Shown here piece by piece: positions 33,206 to 43,569 of a stretch of DNA of 64,000 nt (its first letter is position 1; each line of letters opens with the position of its first letter). A model generated the notes under the pieces. The model was not told the DNA's origin, did not search any database, and saw only the letters and a list, made by a program, of their open reading frames with translations. The translations under genes and the position numbers were made by a program. The stretch is from Antedon bifida (taxonomy: Eukaryota; Echinodermata; Crinoidea; Comatulida; Antedonidae), in contig OY727096.1 in assembly GCA_963402885.1 (NCBI GenBank), forward strand, positions 28,935,820 through 28,999,819, written 5' to 3'.

Positions 33206-35236
33206 TTAAATTCGGTCCCACAATGTTCCCATTTCATATGGTGTTTCTCCTGTGTGTAGGCCTATTAATTGTTCCATTTCATATGGTGTCTGTGTTCTGT
33301 GTATTAAATGTTCCATTCCAAATGATGTCTCTCCTGTATGTTCAAATTCATATGGTATCTCTCCTTTATATTCCATTTCATATGGTGTCTCTCCTTTATG
33401 TTCCATTTCATATAGTATATCGCCTTTATGTTCCATTTCATATGGTATATCTCCTTTATGTTCTATCTCATGTGGTGTATTTTCTTTATGTTCTATTCCA
33501 TATGGTGTCTTCCCTTTATGTTCCATTCCATATGGTGTCTCTCTTCTATGTTCCATTCCATATGGTGTCTCTCTTTTATGTTCCATTCCATATAGTGTCT
33601 CTCTTTTATGTTCTAGTTCATATGGTGTTTCTCTTTTATGTTCCATTCCATATAGTGTCTCTCTTTTATGTTCTAGTTCATATGGTGTCTCTCTTTTATG
33701 TTCCATTCCATATAGTGTCTCTCTTTTATGTTCTAGTTCATATGGTGTCTCTCTTTTATGTTCCATTCCATATGGTGTCTCTTCTTTACAATCCATTTCA
33801 TATGGTATATCTCTCTTGTATGTTATAAAATTAGTTATGCATTTCTGTTCACATTCATAAGACGGTATTTCCTTTTTTATGTGTATTCTCAAATGCGATT
33901 TTAAATGTTCAATAGTTTCGAATTTTATTCCACAATGTTCACATTTAGATTCTGTCTCTCTCTTGTGTGTTATAAAATTATTTATACATTTCTGTTCACA
34001 TCCATAAGATCCAGATGGTGTCGCTCTGAGTATTTTCAAAGGTGATTTTAAATTTACATTAGCTGTATTGTTCAGTTCCCATTTATGAGATGGTGGCGCT
34101 ATTGTATTGTGATGTTCACATTCAAATGGTTTCTCTCTAGTGTGAATTCTCAAATGTAATTTTAAATTTTTATTGCCTCTAAATTTCTTTCCACAATGCT
34201 CACATCCATATGGTCTCTCTCCTGTGTGTAGCATCACATGTTTTCTCAATTGTCCTTTATCGTTAAATTTCTTCCCACAATATTCACATTCATATGGTTT
34301 CTCTCCAGTGTGAATTCTCAAATGTAATTTTAAATTTCCATTACCTCTAAATTTCTTTCCACAATGCTCACATTCATATGGTCTCTCTCCTGTGTGTAGC
34401 ATCACATGTTTTCTCCAGTTTTCTTTATTGTTAATTTTCTTCCCACAATATTCACATTCATATAGTTGCTCTCCTGTGTGTAACCGTGTGTGTACTGTTA
34501 AATATTTTTTAGAGCTAAATCTCTTTGAACAATATTTACATTCAAATGGTTTTTCTCCAGTATGTACTCTCAGATGGTTTTTTAAATAACCATTAGCTGC
34601 AAATTTCTTCCCACATTGTTCACATTCATATGGTGTCTCTCCTGTGTGAATTCTGACATGAATTTTCATTTCCCCGCTATGTGCAAATTTCTTCCCACAA
34701 TGTTCACATTCATAAGGTTTTTCTCCTGTGTGCATTCTCAAATGTTTTTTCAAATTCTCGCTACATTTAAATTTTTTACCACAATGTTCACATTCGTACG
34801 GTGTCTCTTCTGAGTGTAAACGCAAATGTTTGTTCAAATTCCCTCTTTCTTTAAATTTTTTCTCACAATGCTCACATTCATATGGTGTCTCTCCTGTGTG
34901 AATTCTCATATGTTTTTTCAAATTCGCATTCTGTTTAAATCTTTTATTACATTGTTCACATTCATATGGTTTCTCTTCTGTGTGTATTTGCAAATGTTTT
35001 TTCAAATCTTCTTTTTGTTCAAATTGCTTCCCACAATGTTTACATTTATATGAAGTTTCTATGGCAGCGTTTATTTCCAAATTCTCACCTTCTTTCTCAT
35101 ATGGTGTCTCATCTTGTGGCTCAACATCGTTTGTGGTTTCACATTTGAAATCTTTAAAACGCACATGTATTCCTAAATGCTCCTTCAAATCACTTAACTC
35201 AAATTTATCTCCACAGTGTTCACATTTGAACTTCAT
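33206..35236 (-). CDS. C2H2 zinc-finger protein ZNF-D with a decapeptide repeat tail
   Basis: 676 residues from the family start [12 protein letters not shown] (ATG at 35234-35236). The N-terminal short finger and an acidic linker are followed by eleven C2H2 fingers with TGEKP/TGETP linkers, one more finger (SKCEHCGIKF), and a tail of about 16 decapeptide units of the type YGMEHKRETP / YELEHKRETL. The tail unit corresponds to the finger linker plus the first residues of a finger with everything else lost. It has no zinc ligands except scattered His. A poly-T acceptor lies at + 35345-35346 and a candidate first exon at 35728-35767. The paralogue at 50586-52556 has two fewer tail units. Probable nuclear DNA-binding protein; targets unknown. 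Confidence 0.88.
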   Translation of the reverse strand: MKFKCEHCGDKFELSDLKEHLGIHVRFKDFKCETTNDVEPQDETPYEKEGENLEINAAIETSYKCKHCGKQFEQKEDLKKHLQIHTEEKPYECEQCNKRFKQNANLKKHMRIHTGETPYECEHCEKKFKERGNLNKHLRLHSEETPYECEHCGKKFKCSENLKKHLRMHTGEKPYECEHCGKKFAHSGEMKIHVRIHTGETPYECEQCGKKFAANGYLKNHLRVHTGEKPFECKYCSKRFSSKKYLTVHTRLHTGEQLYECEYCGKKINNKENWRKHVMLHTGERPYECEHCGKKFRGNGNLKLHLRIHTGEKPYECEYCGKKFNDKGQLRKHVMLHTGERPYGCEHCGKKFRGNKNLKLHLRIHTREKPFECEHHNTIAPPSHKWELNNTANVNLKSPLKILRATPSGSYGCEQKCINNFITHKRETESKCEHCGIKFETIEHLKSHLRIHIKKEIPSYECEQKCITNFITYKRDIPYEMDCKEETPYGMEHKRETPYELEHKRETLYGMEHKRETPYELEHKRETLYGMEHKRETPYELEHKRETLYGMEHKRETPYGMEHRRETPYGMEHKGKTPYGIEHKENTPHEIEHKGDIPYEMEHKGDILYEMEHKGETPYEMEYKGEIPYEFEHTGETSFGMEHLIHRTQTPYEMEQLIGLHTGETPYEMGTLWDRI
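33330..33811 (-). repeat. 30-bp tandem repeat in the ZNF-D coding tail
   Basis: About 16 units of 30 bp (on +: tctctcttttatgttccatt with catatggtg), each encoding ten residues. The paralogous tract at about 50.74-51.13 kb has 14. Confidence 0.85.
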
Positions 35237-35727
35237 GCTGATGTTCAATAACAAATCTTTTTTTAATGATTTTCAAAAGTTAATGTTGTTGTTGAGTTCG
35301 TCCTAATTGCGATGACATTTCTTCATAATTATAGGCCTACTGTACTGTAAATTAAAAAAATCTAATAAATATAAATAAAATGTACCAAAAGTACAGCGTG
35401 GCATATACTGAATAAGGGAGTAGTAAAGTAGGTAATAACATAGAGCAAACATGCACTGTTCATCACAAAACTCGTGGGTTTGGATCGATCGACTACTCTA
35501 GCTAGGCTTGAAGGAGCCTAGTACCGTACCGGCCTAAAGGATCGTACAGTATGGAAGATTTATAGTAATAAATGTATGTATATGTAACCATATAACTATA
35601 ACTATATAAACATTTTTAAACAACTTACGGAATCAACAACTTACTACACTAAAATGTACACACAAGTTACTGTTTAGTGCAATTGCATTTAAACAACAAA
35701 AATACACAACAAAATCCTGGTACTTAC

Positions 35728-35904
35728 CTATTATGTATAATACTGCCGTCTTCTCAGTGATTGCCATTGTTTGTTTCACTGCCTGCTTAAAACTTAGCAA
35801 ACAACAGTTTTATCCAAGGATATTCTAACAAAGAAAAAACACCTATAACAATTAGACTATGCTGTACAGTACTTAAATTTGATTGGCCGAGACTATAGGC
35901 AAAT
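35728..35904 (-). promoter_or_regulatory. Promoter and candidate first exon of ZNF-D
   Basis: gattggccgagac (35881) with an octamer-like aggcaaat, about 115 bp upstream of a minus-strand segment ending in a strong GTAAGTA donor at 35721-35727. The segment contains an ATG (35765-35767; MAITEKTAVLYII). Joined to the acceptor at 35345 this frame stops at once, so it would be a short upstream ORF in the 5' UTR. Confidence 0.45.
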
Positions 35905-35936
35905 AATTGACCAACCAATTTAAAACATGTAATTGA

Positions 35937-37012
35937 CTACTACAATAGAAATGGTAGTCCAGTTTTTGCCTGCTTTCTGGATGCCAGTAAGGCTTTTGAT
36001 CGAGTCAATCACTGGACTCTTTATAATAAGCTCATTAACAATGGTATTAATCTTTGTATTGTTAAATTGCTCAAATGTTGGTATGAGAAACAGAGTTTTG
36101 TGATACGTTGGGGAAACTCTGTTTCAAATCCATTTACAGTATCCAATGGAGTTAGACAGGGTGGGGTTATGTCCCCTCTCCTTTATAACATATATATTAG
36201 TACTCTAAATTGTAGACTAAGTGGTTTGTGTCAGGGTTGCCAATGTAGAAACATTATCTTGAATCATCTTAGTTATGCGGATGATCTTGTTCTACTTGCT
36301 CCTTCTGTTGCTGGTCTCCAGCTATTGATACATGTTTGTGAAGAGTTTTCGCAAGAGAATGATGTTTTATTTAATGATAAGAAATCTTTTTGTATGCGTT
36401 TCTGTCCTCGTACTTGCAAACTTGAAGGTAATTCTATTACTAAACTTTTTGGTAAAAAACTTGCTTATGTTGAGAAAGGTTATCTTGTCTTGGTCATATT
36501 CTTATGTGTGATTGCAGTGATGAGGCCGACATTCAAAGTCAGTACAGGTCTTTGTGTATTAGAAGCAACTCACTCAATCGTAAATTTATGAAATGCTCTA
36601 CCAATGTTAAATGTTGTCTCTTTAGATCTTACTGTATTAATATGTATTGTGCAGCCCTTTGGTGTAACTATCGCATGAAGAATATTAGATCTCTTAATGT
36701 ATGCTACAATAATGCTCTGCGCCGTATACTTAATGTCTCTAGAAGTAGTAGTGCCAGTGCAATGTTTATTGAACATGGTGTTCCTTCCTTTAACGAGTAC
36801 ATGCGAAAATCTACCTATAGTTTCATGCAACGTATGTTGAATAGTGGTAACATCCTTGTTGCTTGTGTTTGCAAACATATGCTCCATAACTCCAAAATGT
36901 ATTGTAGATGGAGAAGCATTCTATATACTTAAGTTTAGTTTTATGGTTTATAAGTTTATTTATATGGATGATATTTCCGAAATAAAATGAAATTGAATTG
37001 AATTGAATTGAA
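35937..37012 (+). mobile_element. 5'-truncated non-LTR retrotransposon with (attga)n tail
   Basis: Encodes FLDASKAFDRVNH, VRQGGVMSPLLYN and the catalytic YADDLVLLAPS of a LINE reverse transcriptase, then a C-terminal region in another frame (a shift near 36485). The 3' end is a short gaattgaattgaattg tail. The duplicate locus (53238) reads straight through ccaaccaataactttaaa, so this is a post-duplication insertion in copy 1. No endonuclease domain; inactive. Confidence 0.88.
35949..36932 (+). pseudogene. LINE reverse transcriptase fragment, frameshifted
   Basis: The RT fingers/palm part is open from PVFACFLDASKAFD to about 36480. The thumb and C-terminal part (HILMCDCSDEADIQSQ ... RKFMKCSTN) continues in another frame to a stop at 36932. 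One small indel at about 36482-36490 separates them. Confidence 0.85.
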
Positions 37013-37338
37013 TAACTTTAAAAGTGCAGTTTGATAACGACCCAAGGCCATTATTGATAATTACATTACAATTTTAATGAAAGCAAAAAATACATTTTTG
37101 TTGAATATACCATTTTTGTTTGTGTATTGTTGACAAGCTTGTTGGCTTGATGATTATTAAATCATGGAGTTATAATTATTTAGACGTTGAATCATGACTT
37201 CCCTCTCACTATTTCGAGTTAGCTACGAAAACCATCGTAAACGTATAAAAAAAACACAAGAAAAACAAACCGCACTAAATTGTACACATTGTGAATGGAA
37301 AAAAATACATAAAACAATTAAGTTGTGGTTGTACCTAC

Positions 37339-37498
37339 CATGCCGTTCCCAGTCTTTGTCCAGTTCTTTCGCTGCCTGCATAAAAATAACAATGAACAAA
37401 TAAAGTAGTAGTGGCCTTCATCCACTCAGACCAGGCGGAAATAATGGCTGACAAACACATAGTTGGCCTACTGTACTTTGATTGGCCGAGACTATTGA
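37339..37498 (-). promoter_or_regulatory. Second promoter/first-exon-like cassette (MQAAKELDKDWERHG)
   Basis: gattggccgagactat (37480) lies about 100 bp upstream of a 43-nt segment with ATG (37379-37381) encoding MQAAKELDKDWERHG and ending at a GTAGGTAC donor. A near-identical copy is at 55.78-55.94 kb. It resembles the ZNF-A cassette (ggcagcgaa...aac). It may be an alternative first exon for ZNF-D or an orphan. Confidence 0.35.
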
Positions 37499-37976
37499 AA
37501 CGTGGACGTGACGTAGTCAAGAATTTAATTAAACAAAAGATTTTAAAAATGAAGGTAATAAAATCATTGTATATTGTTACAAGCCCTGACTAAGAAAAGA
37601 ATGAAACATTATAACTAATCTATGGTTTTAACTTTATCATTATTTTAAATGCTTAAAATACACATAACATTAATCCAATGTTAGTAACTGCCAGTTGCTG
37701 ATATTTAACATTTAAACCTGCACTCCAAGTCTAAAGTGATATAAGAAATAAGCGATGGAAATTATCATTAGAAAGATGTTGAAACTATTATAGGCATAAA
37801 TACAAGGTGATTTCTTACTTAGGCCTACTTTTCAAACACAGATTTGTATAATATATTAGAAGAATGTAATGTTTGCACAGAATGTTTGCCTCCTAATTTT
37901 TACTAAAACAAACCAGTTTCTCGCTTGGTGACATTTCATATATGTTTGGTTATAATGATGTCATTACTACCCACAG

Positions 37977-38155
37977 AGTAGCTTAGATGATCGTGCTTCT
38001 TCTGAACATTTAAAAGCGAAGCCGGTTATACTTAAAAAGATCGTGTTGCAGCTAAAATTGGTCCATCCACGAACAGGTGTTCGACGATCGAGACCGGAAT
38101 CAATTGGAGCTTTTAAAAATTGGTTCCTTTTGGACCCTTTTCTGCTGGCTTGAAA
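37977..38155 (+). other. Unassigned open frame with acceptor-like start
   Basis: After a cccacag acceptor-like site, the + strand is open for about 59 codons to TGA and includes VHPRTGVRRSRPESIGAFKN. The motif R-R-x-x-E-(S/A)-(I/V)-G-(A/T)-F-K-x-W also occurs in the + frame at 30.64 kb. I do not recognise it. The stretch is absent from the duplicate copy. Confidence 0.25.
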
Positions 38156-38332
38156 ATACCGTTCTTCAAAATACGGTTTTAAAAATGGCATTCTCAAACA
38201 GGAAATAATGTATGTAAATGGAAATATTTTATTGTTGAAGAAATAAAAGTGGGACGATCCCAAACAAAAAGTATAGAACGCCTTGGAAACAAAAAACGAG
38301 GTAATATGTAATATCGCATACGGGACAGACAT

Positions 38333-39000
38333 TTAAATTTCATATTGATGTTCAATAACAATCCTTTTTTTATGATGCTTACTTGTTAAATTGTTTTTAA
38401 TGAAGTTGTATCTTTGATTCGTCTTTTCGATTTCTACATAATCATAGACTGCAAATCTAAAAATGACAATGGTGAAAATTACAGTAGGCTTAGTGAATTT
38501 ATGAATACAGTTTTTTCTGGCTATAGGCTTTGTGAATAGGCTTATACAAAGGCAAAGGGCGAAATAACTGTTGGTCGACTTTATATTACTAACTTCACGA
38601 CTATATATACTCCATGGGAAAAGTAATTGTATTGAATATAAATCAGCCAAACCAATTAGTGCATGTGATAACGCCCTAACATCATTTTTTATACATCCCT
38701 TCCCACATCAGGCACAGAACATGAATATTACTTTTTAAATTTTACGAAAACAATCCATCCAATACATGTAGTTAGTTAATAAAAAATGCACTATTGTCGT
38801 ATACCGCCCTGGGTATACCGCTAATATTTGTTTGGATTGATTGCCAATTGGTTCAAACACCTTTAACAAGGCCATATATATTAGCCTATACTTGATAAAT
38901 ACCACAGAAAATGTAAATTAACATAACAATTAACAATCGTTGATTTGGTCTAAAGTGACCTTTCGGCCAACAAAGTGGTACGTTTCGGCCCAAATGTGTG
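38333..39000. other. Non-coding tail of duplication block B
   Basis: Matches 56640-57300. It begins at the residual start of a ZNF N-terminal exon (on minus, ATGAAATTT at 38334-38342), the rest of which is missing here but partly kept at 56514-56649. Confidence 0.5.
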
Positions 39001-39263
39001 TACCGAATCGAGTCATTAATTAATTATGCTCCTTTGAAATGAAAGTGTCAGCACTACAAACAAAATCGGATAAAATAATCTTTAAAAATAACGACATAAT
39101 ATAAATACATATACAAAATTGTGTTCTATTTTATGTATTACTTTTATTTGTATCGTAATATCATGCCCTAATAATTATTTGAAAGCTTTTCTCTATGACA
39201 GTACCTACTCTAGACTTGGGAGAGTAAGTGAAATAAAAGAATGTGAAATCAATAAAAAGTGAT

Positions 39264-39299
39264 GGATCAGGTGCCGTTTTCGGCCACCTCGACTTACAC
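39264..39299 (+). repeat. Solo end of the ggatcaggtgccg inverted-repeat element
   Basis: ggatcaggtgccgttttcgg and following bases match the terminal repeats of the element at 53402-55743. No opposite end is found nearby. Confidence 0.6.
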
Positions 39300-39549
39300 C
39301 TAGATTTAATAGGCGTATTACAAGAAACTAATTATAATTATGTACAAAATATAAGAGTACAACTTGTAATATAGGATTTAATAACAAGATAGTCTTTTAT
39401 TTGTGAATGTAAAAATATGATAAAATAAGTATTTTTTACCTACCTAGGCGCGCCTCTTTCTCCGTGGTCTTCTTCTCAGTATGTCCACTTACTTAGTGAG
39501 GTAATTCAAACATTCAAATCAATATTTCAGTTTAGGAACGTGTACCTAC

Positions 39550-39702
39550 CTCAATGATAATTATCGTCTTCCTCAGTCGTTCCCTCGCTGCCAATGTATA
39601 CAAATGAATGGCATTCCTCAGCAATAAATGGGATCATAGACTGACAGACAAGTACTTATTTACGGTATTTGATTGGTTGAGAGTATAATAATTATGCAAA
39701 TT
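39550..39702 (-). promoter_or_regulatory. Promoter/first-exon cassette, block A copy 2
   Basis: gattggttgagag (39671) and atgcaaat (39694-39701), then a minus-strand exon with ggcagcgagggaac ending at GTAGGTAC (39543-39549). It is the equivalent of the ZNF-A cassette, but no intact ZNF follows it, only the exon stub at 38334. Confidence 0.4.
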
Positions 39703-40616
39703 GAATGATCTACTTAGATGCCGTAAGAGTACTTGTTGAGTAACGACCCTAGACATTATAACCGACCCACTCTACCATTGTGTAGAGTGGGTGGGGAAAG
39801 GCTTTATATAGAGCTCTAATAGTGGATCGTTACTGCCTTTACAGTATACTGTATAACGCCAATTATGTAGAATTGTATTGAAATTCCACTTTAATTAAAT
39901 AATTGGATTTAGAAGAGAGTTGTTACTCTCTGGATTGAGTGTTACATTGTTGTGTCAATTCTTTTGACAACACGTAACAACAAGTTTTGAATCGAATATA
40001 TCTGATCGATTGTAAAACTGCAGAAAAATCAGTTATCTATAATATAACTACAGCACTTTAAAATTCTAATGACTACAGTATACACTTTTTTCCAAAACAT
40101 AACCTATAGTGTACCTCTGCTCAATACCTCAACTTCAACATAAAAAAATAAAATACAAAATACTATCTATCTATCCCTGTTGTGTCGCCATGTGTTTACA
40201 AATATACACACAGAAAATAGTATATTATACAGTACCTTGAATATATAATATGAATAAAACTTGATTTTATTGTTACAAAAATGAACCGACTATAAAAGAA
40301 AACTCTTACTTTGAATTAAAAATCATAGAAAGGCTTTATTACATAGGGAGGCTACTGTACATTATAAATCATAGTAAGGGTTTATTATAAATTTTGAAAA
40401 AAATGTGTAAACAAAACCAAAAATATATAATGTTATAATAAAGTAAAATAATACAATAATCAAGTCCTAGGTATCATAGTACTATAATAGATGTTAAAAC
40501 AACAATTTACTAACTAAGTAAAAGAGTGTACATTTAGAATTGAAAGTGTGTGTGTACTTTAAACAAAACAAAAAACAGCAACACACAGAACATTAACATT
40601 TATACAGTAAAGTATG

Positions 40617-41458
40617 TTTTCTCTCTTGTGTGTATCCTCAAATGTAATTTTAAATGTTGAATATTAGTTTTAAATCTCTTTCCACAAATTTCATTTAAAT
40701 TGTGTTGTGTCTCTGCAGTGTATATTTTCAAATGTTTTTTATTCTCACAATATTCAGATTCATTGTGCAAGTTCTAAAATGTTTTTTCAAAATTCTCACT
40801 TTATGGGAATGGTTTATTATTTATATTTTTTGTTTGATTTGTTTGATTGACATTATTTTATAGTATTAAATCTTTAAAACTCTTCATAAACTTCAATGTA
40901 TTAGTTTTTGTATCAGGGAATACACTAATCTACATAATTATATTCTTCAATTATTATGGCTCAAATTATTGAGTACTGCATTATAGTAACTCGTTTATCT
41001 GAAATAAATATTTCTGTTTATTTTTCCCCAACAATATTCAAACTTAACCTATTAATTCTCTCTCGTGTGTATTCTCACATGTCTTTTCAAATTATTATTA
41101 TTATCTTGTCTGTATTCTAAAATGTTCCTTCAAATCACCACTGTGTGTTCAAAGTACAATTATTTCCCCACAAAATTTATATTCTTTTGTTGCTCTAAAG
41201 ATCTGTCTACGCTATCAAACTTTATGTGACAAAATATTTTGCCTACTGTAGTACATCACTAATTATCTGAGTGCATTCATTTTGTTTATTTTTCCCCACA
41301 CTGTTTTGTTTTGGTGTGTTTCTTACATTTTGTTCTCAAATGTCTTTTCAAATCACCCCTTTGATCATATTTCTTCCCATAAGAATGGTCTATCCTGTGT
41401 GCATTCTCATTTTCAAATCTCTATTCTGTTTAAATGTCTTCCCACAACGTTTACATTC
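40617..41458 (-). pseudogene. Decayed finger relics 3' of ZNF-B'
   Basis: Finger and linker fragments with stops, equivalent to 4777-5567. They include the last fingers of the ZNF-B' array, cut off by a premature stop at 41459. Confidence 0.7.
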
Positions 41459-43204
41459 TTATGGTGTCTCTCCTGTGTGTATTCTCAAATGTCTTTTCAA
41501 ATTTCCATCTTGTTTAAATTTCTGTCCACAATGTTCACATTCATATGGTGTCTCTCTTGTGTGTGTTCTCAAATGAATCTTCAAATTTCCATTTAGTTTA
41601 AATTTCTTACCACAATGTTCACATTCATATGGTGTCTCTCCTGTGTGTGTTCTCAAATGTCTTTTCAAATCCCAATTTTGTTTAAATTTCTTACCACAAT
41701 GTTCACATTCATATGGTGTCTCTCTTGTGTGTGTTCTCAAATGAATCTTCAAATTTCCATTTAGTTTAAATTTCTTACCACAATGTTCACATTCATATGG
41801 TGTCTCTCTAGTGTGTGTTCTCAAATGTCTTTTCAAATCCCAATTTTGTTTAAATTTCTTACCACAATGTTTACATTCATATGGTGTCTCTCTAGTGTGT
41901 GTTCTCAAATGTATCTTCAAACTTCCACTTTCTTTAAATTTCTTCCCACAATGTTCACATTCATATGGTGTCTCTCCTGTGTGCTTTCTCAAATGTTTCC
42001 GATTTCCATTTTGTTTCAATTTCTTACCACCATGTTTACAATCATATGGTGTCTCTCCTGTGTATTTTCTCAAACGAATCTCTAAATTTCCATTGTGTTT
42101 AAATTTCTTACCACCATGCTCACATTCATATGGTGTCTCTCCTGTGTTTGTGCTCAAATGTTTTTTCAAATTCCGATTCCCTTCCTTCTCATGCTCACAT
42201 TCATATGGTGTCTCTCCTGTGTTTGTGCTCAAATGTTTTTTCAAATTCCGATTTCCTTCCTTCTCATGTTCACATTCATATGGTGTCTCTCCTGTGTTTG
42301 TGCTCAAATGTTTTTTCAAATTCTGATTTCCTTCCTTCTCATGCTCACATTCATACGGTGTCTCTCCTGTGTTTGTACTCAAATGTTTTTTTAAATTCCG
42401 ATTTCCTTCCTTCTCTTTTTCACAATCATATGGTGTCTCTCCTGTGTGTTTTCTCAAACGAATCTTTAAATTTCCATTTTGTTGAAATTTCTTACCAGAA
42501 TGTTCACATTCATATTGTGTCTCTCTTGTGTGTTTTCTCAAATTCATTTTCCAATTCCAGCTGTGTTTAAATTTCTTTGCACAATTTTGACATTCATATA
42601 GTGTCTCTCTTTTGTGTGTTCTCAAATGTGTTTTCAAAGTTGACTTCCATTTGAATTTCTTCCCGCAATGTTCACATTCATATGGTGTCTCTCTTGTGTT
42701 TGTGCTCAAATGTTTTTTCAAATTCCTATTTCCTTCCTTCTCATGCTCACATTCATATGGTGTCTCTCCTGTGTTTGTACTCAAATGTTTTTTCAAATTC
42801 CTATTTCCTTCCTTCTCATACTCACATTCATATGGTGTCTCTCCTGTGTTTGTGCTCAAATGTTTTTTCAAATTCCTATTTCCTTCCTTCTCATGTTCAC
42901 ATTCATATGGTGTCTCTCCTGTGTTTGTTCTCAAATGTTTTTTCAAATTCCTATTTCCTTCCTTCTCATGTTCACATTCATATGGTGTCTCTCCTGTGTT
43001 TGTGCTCAAATGTTTTTTCAAATTCCGATTTCCTTCTTTCTCATGCTCACATTTATATGGTATCTCGTTATGTAGCTTACGCTTGGCAATTGTATCTTCA
43101 CAGAGCTCACATTTTATTTCTTTAGAATGAGTGTGTAATCCTAAATGTTCTTTCAAGTCACTGAATTCCAACTTAACTCCACAGTGTTCACATTTATATT
43201 TCAT
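41459..43204 (-). CDS. C2H2 zinc-finger protein ZNF-B', truncated paralogue of ZNF-B
   Basis: 581 residues from MKYKCEHCG (ATG at 43202-43204) with a TTTCAG-like acceptor upstream. It has the same plan as ZNF-B: N-terminal short finger, degenerate 25-residue modules (9 here against 21), intermediate modules, then canonical fingers. The frame ends at TGETP because a TAC Tyr codon of the next linker, intact in ZNF-B, is TAA here (41459-41461). The following finger ECKRC... is lost. The protein could still be functional because eight or so complete fingers remain. Confidence 0.82.
   Translation of the reverse strand: MKYKCEHCGVKLEFSDLKEHLGLHTHSKEIKCELCEDTIAKRKLHNEIPYKCEHEKEGNRNLKKHLSTNTGETPYECEHEKEGNRNLKKHLRTNTGETPYECEHEKEGNRNLKKHLSTNTGETPYECEYEKEGNRNLKKHLSTNTGETPYECEHEKEGNRNLKKHLSTNTRETPYECEHCGKKFKWKSTLKTHLRTHKRETLYECQNCAKKFKHSWNWKMNLRKHTRETQYECEHSGKKFQQNGNLKIRLRKHTGETPYDCEKEKEGNRNLKKHLSTNTGETPYECEHEKEGNQNLKKHLSTNTGETPYECEHEKEGNRNLKKHLSTNTGETPYECEHEKEGNRNLKKHLSTNTGETPYECEHGGKKFKHNGNLEIRLRKYTGETPYDCKHGGKKLKQNGNRKHLRKHTGETPYECEHCGKKFKESGSLKIHLRTHTRETPYECKHCGKKFKQNWDLKRHLRTHTRETPYECEHCGKKFKLNGNLKIHLRTHTRETPYECEHCGKKFKQNWDLKRHLRTHTGETPYECEHCGKKFKLNGNLKIHLRTHTRETPYECEHCGQKFKQDGNLKRHLRIHTGETP
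42120..43060 (-). repeat. 75-bp tandem repeats inside ZNF-B'
   Basis: Nine units of the 75-bp degenerate-finger repeat in two runs (about 42.12-42.42 and 42.69-43.06 kb). The copy number differs from ZNF-B, so the array has expanded or contracted since duplication. Confidence 0.85.
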
Positions 43205-43394
43205 GTTGTATTGTGTAATTCTGAAAGAAAATATGTTGTTAAAGATGTATTGTCCCCCTGAAAAAATAATTTTAACACATTTTTTTGTTGGAATATGCCA
43301 TTTTAATGTAACATAATATTTAACCACTTTGACCAAAAATTGGATGGAAAGAAAATGTATTTAACTGAAAAAACAAACAAGGCCAACAGCCATA

Positions 43395-43564
43395 AGTCGC
43401 GTGCTCTCAGAAAAAAATGAATTTTCAAAAAGTATGTACTTTAAAACTTTTCTGTACATCAAAACAGTTCAAAAAGTACAAAAAAGTGATAAAACGCATA
43501 GTGATACCGGACCGACAGACAGACAGACCGACATAGTGAACTATAGAGTCGCGTCCATGCGACT
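43395..43564 (+). repeat. Foldback element with gaccgacc core, copy 5 (long form)
   Basis: agtcgcgtgctctcagaaaa ... ggaccgacagacagacagac ... tccatgcgact; a longer spacer than copies 2-4. Confidence 0.65.
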
Positions 43565-43569
43565 AAAAA

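Larger units (their letters stand above)
23490..39000. repeat. Segmental duplication block B, copy 1
   Basis: Matches 46100-57300 in the same orientation and order (ZNF-C, promoter cassette, ZNF-D, downstream sequence). Copy 1 carries the extra Mutator element (24940-30600) and a LINE insertion (about 35937-37012); copy 2 carries an extra inverted-repeat element (53402-55743). Coding parts are near-identical. Confidence 0.9.

Noticed and set aside
37967..38332. 121-codon minus-strand open frame
   Set aside because: No recognisable domain; the opposite strand gives the more structured reading with an acceptor-like start.
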